From assembly GCA_023055425.1 (NCBI GenBank), contig JALGPY010000004.1:113687504-113751503 (forward strand): a DNA stretch of 64,000 bases. Direction: 5' to 3'. The stretch comes from Linanthus parryae (Eukaryota > Streptophyta > Magnoliopsida > Ericales > Polemoniaceae). The notes under the pieces were generated by a model. The model did not search any database and was not told where the DNA came from. It saw nothing but the letters and a program-made list of their open reading frames with translations. Made by a program: the position numbers and the translations under genes. Positions 9,882 through 20,384 of the stretch are shown in pieces. The first letter of the stretch is position 1, and every line of letters begins with the position of its first letter.

Positions 9882-12800
9882 ATGGCAAACAACTCATCGA
9901 GTTCACAACATTCCCTACGATCTGTCCTTGAGAAGGACAAGCTCTCTGGAACCAACTTTCTCGATTGGTACAGAAACTTGAGAATTGTTCTCAAGCAAGA
10001 GAAGAAGCTGTACGCAATAGAGGAGCATGTTCCAGAAGGTCCAGAGAATCAGACACCTGCTGCCTTAAAGGCGTATCAAAAGCGTGTTGATGACGCTAAT
10101 GATGCGGCCTGCCTAATGCTTTGCACCATGACCTCTGAGCTTCAGAAGCAACATGAGAACATGAATGCTGTCGATATGATCGAACATCTAAAGCAGCTCT
10201 TCCAAGAGCAGGCGAGGGTAGAGAGGTATGAGGCCTCAAAGGCACTGTTCAAATGTCATCTGGCAGAAGGGAACCCGGTGGGACCCCACGTACTCCGAAT
10301 GATCGGGTACTTGGAGAATCTCGCCCGGCTTGGGTTCCCGGTCGGCCAAGAGTTGGCAACCGATCTCGTGTTGCAATCGTTGCCCGAGAGTTATGGACAG
10401 TTCATTATGAACTATAACATGAACGAGATCGTTAAGCCACTGCCAGATTTGCTCAACATGTTGAGGACGGCTGAACAGAGCATCAATAAGGGTAAGGGTA
10501 AAGCCATTATGATGGTGCATAAAGGAAAGGGTAAAAAGTTTGCCTCTTCCTCCAAGGGCAAAGGCAAGTCAGTTGCTAAGTCTAAGGAACAAGCCCTTAA
10601 GCCTGTTGGTGCCATTGCCAAGGTCGTGACTAAGGGTGAATGTCACTACTGTAGTCAGCCTGGACACTGGAGGAGGAACTGCCCAAAATATCTGGAGGAC
10701 AAGAGGCTTGGAATAGTGATTCCACCACCACCAGGTATTTTTGTTGTAGATGCCAATTTAACTGTCTCTACATCATGGGTATTAGATACTGGATGTGGAT
10801 CTCATATTTGTCGAAATATGCAGGATCTAAAGAGAAGTAAAAGATTGGCTAAAGGGGAGGTAGATCTGCGCGTTGGGAATGGAGCAAAGGTTGCTGCGTT
10901 GGCCATAGGCGTGTGCGAGCTATCTCTGCCTTCAGGATTAGTTTTAGAATTAAATAATTGCTATTTTGTGCCTGCCATGAGCAGAAACATTATTTCTATT
11001 TCTTGTTTGGACAAGGAAGGTTTTATTATTTCAATAAAGAACAATTGTTGTTCCTTTTATTTGAATAATATTCACTATTTTAGTGCGCAATTATTTAATG
11101 GACTTTATGTCCTTGATCTAAGTAATCCTGTCTACAACATTAATACCAAGCGGATTAAAATAAATGATTTAAATCCTGCTTATTTATGGCATTGTCGTTT
11201 AGGCCACATAAATGAGAAACGTGTATCTAGACTCCATAAGGATGGATTACTAGACTCATTTGATTTTGAATCATATGAGACATGTGAGGCTTGTTTATTA
11301 GGAAAAATGACAAAGTCCCCTTTCAATAAGAAAGGTGAGAGGACTAGTGAGCAATTGGCGCTCATACATACCGATGTGTGTGGGCCATTTGCCACGCCTG
11401 CCAGGGGTGGTTATGTCTACTTCATTACGTTTACTGATGATTACAGTAGATATGGATTTGTGTACCTTATGAGGGCAAAATCCGAATCCTTTGAAGTGTT
11501 CAAAGAATTCAAGAATGAAGTAGAGAAGCAACTTGGCAAAAGTATCAAAGCTCTACGATCGGATCGTGGAGGAGAATACTTAAGCCAAGAGTTTGACGAC
11601 TATCTTAGAGAGTGTGGGATCGTGTCCCAGCTCACTCCACCCGGAACGCCACAATGGAATGGCGTGTCCGAGAGGAGGAATCGAACCCTATTAGATATGG
11701 TTCGATCTATGATGTGTCAAACCGATCTTCCATTATCATTTTGGGGCTACGCTCTGTTAAGTGCAGCTTTCACCATTAACCGTGTTCCATCTAAATCAGT
11801 CATGAAGACACCATATGAGATGTGGAGTGGGAGGCGTCCCACACTGTCGTTCATGAGGATTTGGGGCTGCGATGTCTATGTAAAACGTTTACAATCAGAC
11901 AAGCTAGGGCCTAAATCGGATAAGTGTAAATTTGTGGGGTACCCTAAGGAAACGAAGGGATACTACTTCTACAATCCAACCGAGAACAAAGTGTTTGTTG
12001 CTCGGACCGGCGTGTTTCTAGAAAGAGAGTTTGTCTCTAAAGAAGCAAGTGGGAGGAATGTAGAACTTGAAGAAGTTCAAGAACCACAAATCACAGAACC
12101 GATTATGGAACATGAACAGGAATCACAAGCAGTTGTGGAGACACCTGTTCAGGTAACACAAGAGCGTCGTAGATCTAGTAGAGTGCGCCAGGAACCCGAG
12201 AGGTACGGACTTCTCGTAACTGATTCCGGTGACACGATGCTCATAGATGATGAGCCTACTACCTATGAGGAGGCTATGAATGGCCCAGACTCACAGAAGT
12301 GGCTTGAGGCCATGAGATCCGGGATGGAATCCATGTATACCAACAAAGTATGGACTTTGGTGGAACCACCTGATGGGGCGCGGCCCATAGGGTGCAAGTG
12401 GGTCTTCAAGAAGAAGATCGACATGGATGGTAATGTGATTACCTATAAGGGCCGATTGGTGGCTAAAGGATTCAGACAGATTCATGGTATTGACTATGAT
12501 GAAACCTTTTCACCAGTCGCAATGACCAAATCCATCCGAATCCTACTTGCAATTGCAGCATACTACGACTATGAGATTTGGCAGATGGATGTCAAAACAG
12601 CATTCCTTTATGGGAATCTCCTCGAGGACGTGTATATGATACAGCCGGAGAGTTTTGAGGATCCAAAGCAAGCCAACAAAGTCTGTAAGCTGCAGCGATC
12701 CATTTATGGATTGAAGCAAGCTTCTAGGAGTTGGAATCGACGTTTTGATGAAGTGGTCAAAGAGTTTGGCTTCATCAGAAACGAAGATGAGTCTTGTGTC

Positions 12801-13832
12801 TACAAGAAGGTTAGTGGGAGCTCTGTAGCTTTTCTGGTCTTGTATGTGGATGACATACTACTCATTGGAAACGACATTCCCATGCTGCAATCTGTGAAAG
12901 ATTGGCTAGGAAAGTGTTTCTCAATGAAGGACTTAGGGGAAGCAGCCTACATACTCGGTATAAAGATCTATAGAGATAGATCTAAGAGATTGCTAGGCCT
13001 AAGTCAAAGTACATATATTGACAAGGTGTTGAAACGGTTCAACATGCAAGATTCCAAGAAGGGATTCTTGCCCATGTCACATGGAATCACTCTTTCGAAG
13101 AGTGGTTGTCCTTCCAATGAGATTGAGAAGGAACGCATGAGTAGGATTCCCTATGCCTCGGCCATAGGATCCATCATGTACGCCATGTTATGTACTAGAC
13201 CAGATGTGTCATATGCCTTGAGTATGACAAGCAGATACCAATCCAATCCGGGTGAGAGTCACTGGATTGCAGTCAAGAACATCCTAAAGTACTTGAGAAG
13301 AACTAAGGATGCTTTCTTGATGTTTGGCGGTGAGGAAGAGTTGCGTGTAAGGGGTTACACTGATGCAAGCTTCCAAACCGACAGAGATGACTTTAGATCA
13401 CAGTCGGGATATGTGTTTTGCCTGAATGGAGCAGCGGTGAGCTGGAAGAGTTCCAAGCAAGAGACGGTAGCTGATTCTACAACAGAGGCTGAGTACATTG
13501 CTGCAAATGGCGCAGCAAAGGAGGCTGTTTGGATCAGAAAGTTTGTTTCTGAACTTGGTGTGGTCCCTAGCATTGCGGATCCAGTGGAGTTGTTCTGTGA
13601 CAACACTGGGGCGATCGCGCAATCAAAGGAACCCAGATCGCACCAGAAGTCCAAGCATGTGCTCAGGAAGTTTCATCTGATTCGAGATATTATCGATAGA
13701 GGAGACGTTCGGATATGCAAGATTCCTACAGATGATAATCTGTCAGACCCGCTTACGAAGCCTCTCACGCAGTGGAAGCATGAAGGGCACACTAGGAGTA
13801 TGGGCATACGAGATGCGCCAGATTGGCTCTAG
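9882..13832 (+). CDS. Angela copia gag-pol polyprotein, intact
   Basis: A single 1316-aa ORF starting at ATG 9882 (MANNSSSSQHSLRSVLEK); the frame extends 30 bases upstream but with no ATG. Domains in order: gag (about 1-250); CCHC zinc knuckle C-H-Y-C...H...C at about 254-267; aspartic protease with D-T-G at 302-304; GAG-pre-integrase and integrase with D498, D561 and E597 (35 residues between the last two, the DD35E spacing); reverse transcriptase with YVDD at 988-991; RNase H near the C-terminus (DSTTEAEYIAA, FCDNTGAIA). No stop, frameshift or lost catalytic residue is visible. It should be cleaved by its own protease to make virus-like particles and cDNA. The next feature is a polypurine tract (AAGTGGGAGAC) at 13836-13846. 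Confidence 0.95.
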   Translation: MANNSSSSQHSLRSVLEKDKLSGTNFLDWYRNLRIVLKQEKKLYAIEEHVPEGPENQTPAALKAYQKRVDDANDAACLMLCTMTSELQKQHENMNAVDMIEHLKQLFQEQARVERYEASKALFKCHLAEGNPVGPHVLRMIGYLENLARLGFPVGQELATDLVLQSLPESYGQFIMNYNMNEIVKPLPDLLNMLRTAEQSINKGKGKAIMMVHKGKGKKFASSSKGKGKSVAKSKEQALKPVGAIAKVVTKGECHYCSQPGHWRRNCPKYLEDKRLGIVIPPPPGIFVVDANLTVSTSWVLDTGCGSHICRNMQDLKRSKRLAKGEVDLRVGNGAKVAALAIGVCELSLPSGLVLELNNCYFVPAMSRNIISISCLDKEGFIISIKNNCCSFYLNNIHYFSAQLFNGLYVLDLSNPVYNINTKRIKINDLNPAYLWHCRLGHINEKRVSRLHKDGLLDSFDFESYETCEACLLGKMTKSPFNKKGERTSEQLALIHTDVCGPFATPARGGYVYFITFTDDYSRYGFVYLMRAKSESFEVFKEFKNEVEKQLGKSIKALRSDRGGEYLSQEFDDYLRECGIVSQLTPPGTPQWNGVSERRNRTLLDMVRSMMCQTDLPLSFWGYALLSAAFTINRVPSKSVMKTPYEMWSGRRPTLSFMRIWGCDVYVKRLQSDKLGPKSDKCKFVGYPKETKGYYFYNPTENKVFVARTGVFLEREFVSKEASGRNVELEEVQEPQITEPIMEHEQESQAVVETPVQVTQERRRSSRVRQEPERYGLLVTDSGDTMLIDDEPTTYEEAMNGPDSQKWLEAMRSGMESMYTNKVWTLVEPPDGARPIGCKWVFKKKIDMDGNVITYKGRLVAKGFRQIHGIDYDETFSPVAMTKSIRILLAIAAYYDYEIWQMDVKTAFLYGNLLEDVYMIQPESFEDPKQANKVCKLQRSIYGLKQASRSWNRRFDEVVKEFGFIRNEDESCVYKKVSGSSVAFLVLYVDDILLIGNDIPMLQSVKDWLGKCFSMKDLGEAAYILGIKIYRDRSKRLLGLSQSTYIDKVLKRFNMQDSKKGFLPMSHGITLSKSGCPSNEIEKERMSRIPYASAIGSIMYAMLCTRPDVSYALSMTSRYQSNPGESHWIAVKNILKYLRRTKDAFLMFGGEEELRVRGYTDASFQTDRDDFRSQSGYVFCLNGAAVSWKSSKQETVADSTTEAEYIAANGAAKEAVWIRKFVSELGVVPSIADPVELFCDNTGAIAQSKEPRSHQKSKHVLRKFHLIRDIIDRGDVRICKIPTDDNLSDPLTKPLTQWKHEGHTRSMGIRDAPDWL

Positions 13833-13846
13833 TGCAAGTGGGAGAC

Positions 13847-15275
13847 TGTTGGAATAGATGCCCTAGAGGCAATCTAGTTTAGTATGAATTTGTAATTGGC
13901 TAGAAATTCATTTATTATTTATTGGATATTTAATATAATGAAGTCCTTAGATTTACAATTGTGTTGTTTATCTTAAATATCCCTAGTCAAGTATAATGAT
14001 TAAATGGGACAATCATCTATAGACTAGTATGGGGTTGGATTGATATGGAGATATCACGATCCAACACATAGGTGTGCATTACGGAATGTTGCACTGGATT
14101 GACCCATCACCGAGAAGGCTACATACACGTTATGTTGAGTCACAAGTGCTTCTCGGGTACAATGGTATTGTCATCCTTAGACTTGAAGTCACTAGATATT
14201 CTAGTTGTGGATCATTGTGATCTTGGTAGCGTTAAACGCTACACCGTAACTGGGTAGTTATAAAGGCGTGTACTGGATACAATGAGAAGCAAGCTTAGAG
14301 ATCGTAGTGGACGTAGAGAGGATTTGCCCCTCCCACATAACGGGAGCAAATATCCAAGGCCACTCGAGGATAGTGCTTATAGAATGTCTGGCCAGACTCA
14401 AATAAATCAATATATGGGATATTGATGTTATTTGCACGAATAAGGCTATTCCATGGATCGAGAAACTAGGGATTGGATATACGAGTGTGACTTGTATGTC
14501 TCGTGTCCAATCCGGATATGGAGGAAAAGGGATGAGACAATTACTTGTACAAGGTTGTCTAGATGACTATTCTATTAGTTGGCTAGAATGGATGTTTTGC
14601 TAGAAACCGCTCCATATTAGCAAAGAGTTGCTACCAACTAGATAGAACCTATGGGGTCACACGCTATATAGAGTTGTACTAGATTTGGAATTAATTAATT
14701 GGATTAATTAATTAGAAGGATCACTTTGCAAACCCTTGCAAACTTAGTAGGGACTAATTTGCAAGGAAGGGACTAAATTGAATTCTAGTAGGACTAGAAT
14801 AAGTCCTTTAGGTAGTTAACAAGGAGTTGTTGGACTATATAAAGGACCCTCCTCCTTCCTTCCCAAAACAACTTATGCTCTAGAGAGAACATAACAAGAG
14901 TGGGAGAGAACAAAGGAGAGAGAGAGCAAGCAACAAGAGGGACGCCGCCCCCTTGCCGCCGCCCCCTCGTCCCCGACGCCACAAAGGGGCCGAACCCCCT
15001 TTTGTGCCTCGTTTTGCGTGATTCCTTCACCCTCCTTTCATTCCGGGCTAGCACCAAGGAGATTGGAGATCTAGGAACAACTCTAGGCGTGGATCAACTA
15101 TAGAGAACGTGACACTATTCGCGTTTGAAGTCATCAAGGAGAACCCAAAGGTGTGTTTATGATTTCTTACCTTCACTATCGTTATGCATCTAGACTTGTG
15201 ATCCTTGGAGGGTTTTGCATGGTTGTTTGTTTGATTATGCTTCCGTTTGCGCGATCCATGAATCAAAACCCTACA
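13847..15275 (+). repeat. 3' LTR of the Angela element
   Basis: 1429 bp, same length as the 5' LTR, with two substitutions. It ends CTACA and is followed by the duplicated CATAC and then by LINE-1 sequence. Confidence 0.95.
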
Positions 15276-15280
15276 CATAC

Positions 15281-16636
15281 AAACCAACAGTGAAAAAACT
15301 GTGTCTAAGAATACCAGAATTTTCAAGTTTGCAGCTCAATGGGCAAACCATGCAGATTTTAATGAGGTACTAGCACACTCTTGGAAATCATGTCAAAATG
15401 TTAACAGTCCTTTACCTCTATTACAAAATCTGAAAACTACTGGCAAGAATCTAAAAGAATGGAGTAAAGATTATAAGCGTTTTTTAAAAAAAGCCAATGA
15501 TGACAAACTGATGCAGATTGAAACTGCTGCCAAGCTTCCTCCTACAGTTGCGAATCTGCACAAATTAAGACAAGCTGAAAGTCAGTTTAACTCCATGTTA
15601 GCTGATGAGGAATCTAAATGGAGACAATTATCTAGGCAAGTTTGGCTCAAAGAAGGCTATAAGAACACGAAATATTTTCATAGGAGGGCTACTCAAAGAC
15701 AAATAAAATCACAAAGATGCAAAACAGTCAAAGGGTATTGGGTTGATAAAGAGGAGGATCTCCAAAAGCTTTTCAGTGACTATTTACTGAATTATTCTCA
15801 GCTAATGAAGGTGACATGGATGAAGTTTTGCAATCCATTCCCAGGAAAGTGACTACAGACATGAATGAGAATCTCCCGAAGCCTTTTGTGGAATATGATG
15901 TCAAAACTGCCCTTTTCCAAATGCCCCCTCTTAAGGCCCCCAGGTGAGATGGCATACCTGCTCTTTTCTATCAGCGGTACTAGAACATTGTGGGGAAGGA
16001 ATTGGTGAAAGTGGCTCTTATGGTTCTCAATCAAGGTATGGATTTGTTTGGTATTAACACCACTACTATTGTGTTAATTCCTAAAAAGTCAAATCCTTGT
16101 ACTGTTAAGGATTTCAGACCAAGTCAGTCTCACTAATGTCTCCTATAAAGTCATCTCGACCATAATTTCTAACAGACTAAAAATGGTTTTAGAGCATGTG
16201 ATAGACAACACTCAAAGTGCTTTTCTGCCAGGGAGGCTAATAACTGATAATGTTATTGTCTCTTTTCAGACTATCACACTATAAAGCACTCAAAAAGCAA
16301 GGGTGGTTATTTTTCTTTGAAATTGGAGATGGCTAAGGCTTTTGATAGAGTGGAATGGTCTTTTATCAAAGCAGTTACGGAGAAATTGGGCTTTCATGAT
16401 GATTTTATCAATATTATTTTGAGATGTGTGAAAATAGTTTCCTTCTCTCTAATGGTGAATGGTAACTTAGTGGGAAATATTATCCCCTCAAGGGGTATAA
16501 GACAAGGGGACCCTTTATCCCCTTATCTTTTTCTCATTTGCACAGAGGGTATCACTAATCTCATGAACAAATCTCTGCTGGAAAACAAACTCAAAGGTGT
16601 TAAAGCAGCTAGGAATTGTCCAGCTGTCACACACTT
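15281..16636 (+). pseudogene. LINE-1 ORF2, linker and first half of reverse transcriptase
   Basis: Continuation of ORF2 after the Angela insertion. An open stretch to 15852 encodes the linker between endonuclease and RT. Several stops and frame changes follow (for example near 15943 and 16130). RT motifs are recognisable: a K-x-P-G-like block near 15930, IPKK near 16080, KAFDRVEW near 16335 and RQGDPLSPYLF near 16500. The last motif, R-Q-G-D-P-L-S-P, is characteristic of plant LINE RTs. Interrupted at 16637 by a solo LTR. Confidence 0.85.
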
Positions 16637-19600
16637 TGTAACACCCCTAATTTCTGAGAGAATTCTTAGTGCAATATCAAGACTTTGGGGGCGATTTTGT
16701 AATTTTTTTTTCACGGCTTTAAAGTTGGAACTTCGGAGTGTTTACAATATTTGAGAGTCGTTCGAATGATTTTGAAGCACTAGAGATGTTCGGGGTGGTT
16801 GTGCAATTATCTGAAATTAAATAGAAGCTCTAATTCTAGTTGTACACTAAAGTTAGAAAAACTACACTTTCACCCCCCTTGCATGAATGCCACTTGTTCA
16901 ACCCAATTAGACACCTCACTAGATGAGAAGTCAACTCCTCCAACTCCCCTCTTCACCAGCATAATTTGAGTAAAAAAAAATCTCTTTCTCTCTCTCTCTC
17001 TCATCTTCATCATCTTCTTCTTCTCCAACATGAAACCACCAACACCACCAAGGCAGCCACCTCTCCCTTCCTCCAAATCAAAAACTGCTCCTACCACAGT
17101 ACCCCCTCGGTCCGCTGATCAAAACGAACAAATCAATTCAAAGTTTGATTGGGTATCGAGAGAGAAAATTGCATTCAAAGGTGAAGAACCCTAACTTTTC
17201 AATCCTCAAATTCTCTCTCTCTGCTGATTCTCAGTTGTTAATTCTTGAACTGTTGTATTCGTGAGACCAAGGCGAGCTCAGGAAGCACCAGAACGTTCTA
17301 TAAGTCGCCGGAATTTGCTTGCTGGGTTTTCGGGTAGGAGAACCCGACGGGAACGGGCAGGGAGGCCGACGGGAGGCTGGGTATTTGTCTCTCTCTGTGT
17401 TTTCTTCAGTTTCAAGCCTTCCCTGAGGTCTCTAGTCGATTTAGAGCTCATTACTTGGCCTATGCATCACCTGGAGCTCGTGGAACAACGCTGCACGTCG
17501 CCGGAGCTTCCCTACGTCGCCGGCGAACCGCCATGGACGGCGAAGCTTGGGTAAGCTTCGTTTCTCCACCAAATTTCGCATTCTTTACATCAAACTGCTC
17601 CTAATCATGTCTAGAACACGTTTAGATCACCTAAACATGACTGTAACAACAAATTATACGGGTTTGATTCGTGCATGTAGAGATTTCCGACTTGAAAACC
17701 TGCCCTGTTCTTGAGTCGATAACTCCCTCGTTACTTGATGTTTTGATCTGATTCTTGTTGCTATGGATTCCCTGCATGTAGTACTCCAAATTTCGTGTTG
17801 ATTTCTTGGTCCAATTCGATCTCTAAACCCTCTGATTTTGGCTCCAAAGTGGCTGCAATGCATATGTTCTTCGCTTCAAAATTTTCTAAGTATAGAGTGC
17901 CGTGGTGAAACACCTACTTTGTAACCCTTGTATCTTCTTCAAAACTTAATGAATTTCAGATCTGTTTTCTCCTGTGTAAAGCTGATACATAATACTTCAA
18001 ATCATCGTCTCTGGGTCATCTTCAAATTTATAACGGATTTCTCACAAAACGAGCCTAAAGTTGCTAGCTTGAACTCGCGAAGCACTATCGAATTTTTCTA
18101 AGTATTGAATCGTAATTTTCATCCCACTTTGACTAGCGATATCTCTTTGTATACTTGGAGTTTGTAGGAGTTAAAATATGTTCTGTAATCCTTGAACTAT
18201 CTTCTTCAAAACCCTATTCTCAGATTTTCAAGTATCCCCCTCAATTGATTACAAATCAGCCCTAAAGTTGACTAGTTGAGTCGATTTTCTTCTATATTTG
18301 ACTTTTGAATTCGACACTCTAAATGACATTTCTAGCCTTAGTGTTCTTTACGAAACTTGCTCGTATTCATATTCTGAGTCTAAATATCATGTTTGACCAA
18401 GTTTGACTTTTCGCAAACCCTAGTTTGACTGAACTGTATAGGAGGGGCAAAATAGTCATTTCACTTAAACTTTGAATTGAGGTCAGTTTAGTAACTTGGA
18501 GTTTGTCAGCATGTCTTGTATGCGTGTTTTGAGTACTTGTATGTAATTCTGGGCTAGGGTTGACCAAGTCAAATGTGGGGGTCTTTTTGCAGTTTTACAA
18601 AACTTCGGGGTCCTACGTGCATTTAATTAAAACTTCACACTTGAACTAATTTAACGTTTTGAGACTAAAAAACTGACTTAGAAGGATATTTGAAGTCTCA
18701 AGAAGGAAGAATTTGAATCGGGAGTTATCAAATCAATGGTGGGGGGTCTTTTTGCAATTTTACCAAACTTTAGGGGCCTAAGTGCAAATTTATTGAAAGT
18801 TGCAGATTTCGATGCTATGTACATATGGGAGAGTTTAGAGTCATTCTTACATGTTTTTGGGCCAATATGATTATAATTTGGGGACCGGGCAACTAGACAG
18901 TTTTGGAGTATGAGGGGCGTTTTAGTCATTTATCTTGCATGACCCGCTTTCCATTGAATTCTTGCATACAACCTCATATAGATGGTAAATGCTAATAGAC
19001 TATATACTTGACTTGTGTATATCCAGCCGTTACTAAGGATCGTTCGAAGTAGACGTACGTATTTGTGCTGCTGCGTTGACGGTGAGACCCGGATCCAATG
19101 TGAGACGAGAGTTGTAGGAGTGCTAGCTTTGTGTTGCGCCTTTCATGGCTCAGAGGTAAGTACATGTGTACGGCCTTTTCATATCAAAATCTGCGTATGT
19201 GCTTGATGTTTCAAATGAAAGTTTGTTATATGAAATAGTATGAGAATGCATGTTTTCCACTCAAAAGTTGTTTAACTATTTTATTCATTTCCTTTGAGAA
19301 CTCTTGGAAATTACTTGTGAAATTTTGATTTTCCGATTCTGGTTATGTGAAAGAGAAGAAATAAAATACCTCTAATAGACTTAGGACGATGTACAGAGTA
19401 CTGTTTTTAATGGGAGGCATCAAGCGATCCTCCATTTTCTTATGGCTTAGACCATTGAAGCAATGCTTCTTATTATTGGATAGAACGTCAATGTTCAAAA
19501 ATCCGCCCCCGATGAGCCAAAATGTTCAAAGTTATTGAGGCCAAGGGTTTTATAGAGCTATAGAGTGCTACTTATACTTGTAAGGGTCACTACGATATAG

Positions 19601-20379
19601 GGGTGTCGACACTTAAGGCCTTTTAGCTAATGTTATGAGCGGGGTTGACGAATGGGCTCCCTTAACGCTCGGGTGAAATAGGGTTTGATAGACCCTAGAA
19701 GGAACCCTTAGTGGTTATTTCGTGATCCCTCTGTCTACATCGATCCTGCTGGTGGCTCTTGACACGCCTCAGCTAAATTAAACTGTTGTTTGAAGTCGAA
19801 AATCAAAATTGGCTACTTATTAATGTTGTTTGATATGCCCTAATTGATTTGAAATGATTTGCAAATCTTGGCTACTCATGAAGTACTATCGTTATCAGTT
19901 CAAATGAACTTGTTTACTCTGGATATTTTACCAACTACTCGTGGTTTCTCAATGTTATTAAATTGAGAGGTTTTTGTTACTCGTTTACTTCCAGTTGTTC
20001 CAAATTCTCCAACATGATAGCTTTACTATTTAAAGCTTCTAATTTGTTTCAACTCATGCTTGCGTGCCACTCGATGCTTTACATGTCGTAGTATGTATTT
20101 ACTCAGTTTTTACTGATTATTTCTTCAAAACTGCGTCGGCATTTGCCATTTTAAAACCGCAGGTCGTCAATCAAAGAGGGGGATGGGAACGCTGGAACGA
20201 GACGAAGAAGTATAGCTTAACTTAGATCACTTAGTAGATCACACACGATTTGTTTTAGATTGTACTTATTATCGAAATTTTGTTATGTACACTAAGCGAA
20301 ATGTAATCTTAATAGTATATTTCTACTTTTGGTTGTCGATTGTCGCGTTAACCCCGAACCGAGATCCCGGGACGTTCCA
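16637..20379 (+). mobile_element. Solo LTR of a large Ty3/gypsy-type element
   Basis: 3743 bp, starting TGTAACACCCCTAATTTC and ending CCCGGGACGTTCCA, flanked by a perfect 5-bp duplication CACTT (16632-16636 and 20380-20384). No primer site, polypurine tract, coding region or second LTR is present, so this is a solo LTR left by recombination between two LTRs. The TGTAACACCC start with a GGGACGTT-type end and a length of 3-4 kb resemble plant Ty3 chromovirus elements such as Tekay/Del; this lineage call is from memory of those termini. Inside are a CT microsatellite (about 16980-17002) and two copies of a GGGGTCTTTTTGCA(G/A)TTTTAC motif near 18576 and 18744. Confidence 0.85.
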
Positions 20380-20384
20380 CACTT

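Larger units (their letters stand above)
6767..15275 (+). mobile_element. Intact Angela-lineage Ty1/copia retrotransposon
   Basis: A complete LTR retrotransposon of 8509 bp. It has two 1429-bp LTRs, a TSD of CATAC (6762-6766 and 15276-15280), an initiator-tRNA-Met-type primer site, one uninterrupted gag-pol ORF and a polypurine tract. The LTR start (TGTTGGAATAGATGCCCTAG) matches the conserved start known for Angela/BARE-type elements. Only two differences separate the LTRs (7361 vs 14441, 7614 vs 14694), which implies a very recent insertion. It lies inside the endonuclease of LINE-1. Nothing visible prevents autonomous activity. A related but degraded element lies at 44107-55216. Confidence 0.95.

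Noticed and set aside
15301..15852. 183-aa ORF as an independent gene
   Set aside because: It is the linker region of LINE-1 ORF2 that resumes directly after the Angela insertion.
17261..17554. 97-aa ORF in the solo LTR
   Set aside because: It lies within the leader-like part of the LTR and has low-complexity Arg/Gly composition and no domain. Not supported as a gene.
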